Assembly: GCA_937928005.1 (NCBI GenBank) | Contig: CALFVD010000146.1 | Location: 1-44,795 of the forward strand | DNA from: an uncultured Neomegalonema sp. | GTDB taxonomy: Bacteria > Pseudomonadota > Alphaproteobacteria > Rhodobacterales > Rhodobacteraceae | DNA length: 44,795 bases | Reading direction: 5' to 3' | Shown: piece by piece, positions 43,835 through 44,795 of the stretch | How the letters are laid out: the number at the start of each line of letters is the position of its first letter | Position numbering within the stretch: the stretch's first letter is position 1 | The notes under the pieces: generated by a model | The model's input: only the letters and a program-made list of their open reading frames with translations | Database searches by the model: none | What the model was told of the DNA's origin: nothing | Position numbers and translations under genes: made by a program

Positions 43835-44795
43835 AATCCGCGAAATACCCTTGCGAAATAATTGCACCAGCCAGCAATACTAACAACGCACCCAGCACGA
43901 TGAATGCATTACGTTGTGATTGCTGAGCCTCAAATTTCTGAAGCCATCGGCGCGGCTCGATCCCTCGGAACCGGAACACCGCCAGCGCGGTAAGGTTTAC
44001 GCTTGCAACGTTTACCGCGAATAATTCCGCCGCCCCCAGCGCCGCCATCCCCTCGCCCGCGCCCAGCATAATCCCCATCGCCACGGCGGGCGGCAGCAGG
44101 GCGACAGCAACCATCACGCCGACAAGCGATGCGCTCGCCCCGCTGGTCAGTGCCAACGCAGCACATGCCCCAGATGCCAGCGCAACCGCCATCCCATCCA
44201 GCCCAATCCGCGTGCGGTCGAGCAATTCCTTCGCTTCGAGATCAATGGGCATCGCAGCACCGGCAAAGATCGACAATCCAACAGCGAGCGCAAATCCTAG
44301 CGCCAACGTCTTCGCCGCCTCCGCCATCAATGCCCGATCACCAAGCGCCACTCCAAAGGCAAACCCCAGATTCGGGCCTAGAAACGGCGCAATCACCATC
44401 GCCCCAACCAGTACCGCCACGTTGTTTGTGACCAACGCGGCCCCCGCCACCACGGTCGAAAGCGCCACGAACAGCAGGTAATCCTGTGTCGTCCGTGCGC
44501 CCTTCTCAATCTGCCAGTACAACACCTCACGGGTCGAGGCACGGCGATGCGCTTCGCGCGCCACACGCGCTTCCTCATCCGGCTCGGGCTTTGGAATCGC
44601 CGCATCAACCGGGTGCAGCACGATGCGCCATCCCTCCGAGCCGGTTAGGGCATCCTGCAAGGCATCGAGCGTCGATTGCTGATAATCGGGATCGACCAAT
44701 GCCCGGATCACAACCCGCCGCCCGCCTTCCTCCTGCTCCGCCACCGACCATGAATCGATGGGGCGGTGTTCGGTGAAGACCTTGCGGATTGTGCC
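43794..44795 (-). CDS. DUF389-family membrane protein (N-terminus beyond window edge)
   Basis: Inner-membrane protein of the DUF389/TIGR00341 family, function not established. The hydrophobic core begins with QDYLLFVALSTVVAGAALVTNNVAVLVGAMVIAPFLGPNLGFAFGVALGD, the family signature, and continues with LVGVMVAVALLPPAVAMGI and FAVNVASVNLTALAVFRFRG. An internal GTG at 44744 is a possible start, but the frame stays open and protein-like to the window edge (GTIRKVFTEHRPIDSWS), so the true start probably lies outside. The 3' end overlaps the convergent transporter gene. Confidence 0.88.
   Translation of the reverse strand, partial: GTIRKVFTEHRPIDSWSVAEQEEGGRRVVIRALVDPDYQQSTLDALQDALTGSEGWRIVLHPVDAAIPKPEPDEEARVAREAHRRASTREVLYWQIEKGARTTQDYLLFVALSTVVAGAALVTNNVAVLVGAMVIAPFLGPNLGFAFGVALGDRALMAEAAKTLALGFALAVGLSIFAGAAMPIDLEAKELLDRTRIGLDGMAVALASGACAALALTSGASASLVGVMVAVALLPPAVAMGIMLGAGEGMAALGAAELFAVNVASVNLTALAVFRFRGIEPRRWLQKFEAQQSQRNAFIVLGALLVLLAGAIISQGYFADFRGFFDATQSPNR

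Overview
The window looks like chromosome from an alphaproteobacterium of moderately high GC, most likely in or near the Rhodobacterales. The inference rests on the back-to-back hemD-hemC / tsaD-gpsA block, a serine-glyoxylate aminotransferase divergent from a ScfR/RamB-type regulator, a DUF1244 protein and a short MetG. No rRNA or other species marker is present, so the assignment is tentative.

Layout. 1-1168: 5' part of an ISAs1-family insertion sequence that runs off the left edge. 1238-4479: a DUF6438 lipoprotein, a 164-bp MITE whose ends match the IS end and which is flanked by a 10-bp target duplication, then a SulP transporter and tandem universal stress protein. 4989-6617: short glucokinase and a PcaD-like hydrolase. 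6976-16294: after an AT-rich leader, three exported DUF11-type proteins ending in a 1927-residue outer-membrane giant. 16403-17194: exported metallo-beta-lactamase-fold protein. 17345-25693 (minus strand): a compact run sseA, Slam-like outer membrane protein, FecR protein with a TbpB-like C-terminal barrel, CHASE2 adenylate cyclase, MBL-fold hydrolase.

25849-31794 is an integrated element of about 5.9 kb in the 3' end of tRNA-Thr(CGT). Both att copies are visible. It holds an integrase reduced to its first ~20 codons, an HUH-type Rep-like gene overlapping a terminase-small-subunit gene, and a complete type III restriction-modification system. It reads as a minimal phage-satellite-like or strongly reduced prophage island with a defence cargo.

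31899-44795 is mostly housekeeping: hemD, hemC, tsaD, gpsA, an unlisted 51-residue membrane protein, asparaginase, metG, serine-glyoxylate aminotransferase with its divergent regulator, DUF1244, two overlapping EamA transporters and a DUF389 membrane protein that runs off the right edge.

Two candidates for less-described biology stand out. One is the Slam / FecR-TbpB-like / CHASE2-cyclase / MBL operon, which could link surface export of a sensor-like protein to cAMP. The other is the Rep-TerS-type III RM island. All family names come from reading motifs by eye; no database search was possible.
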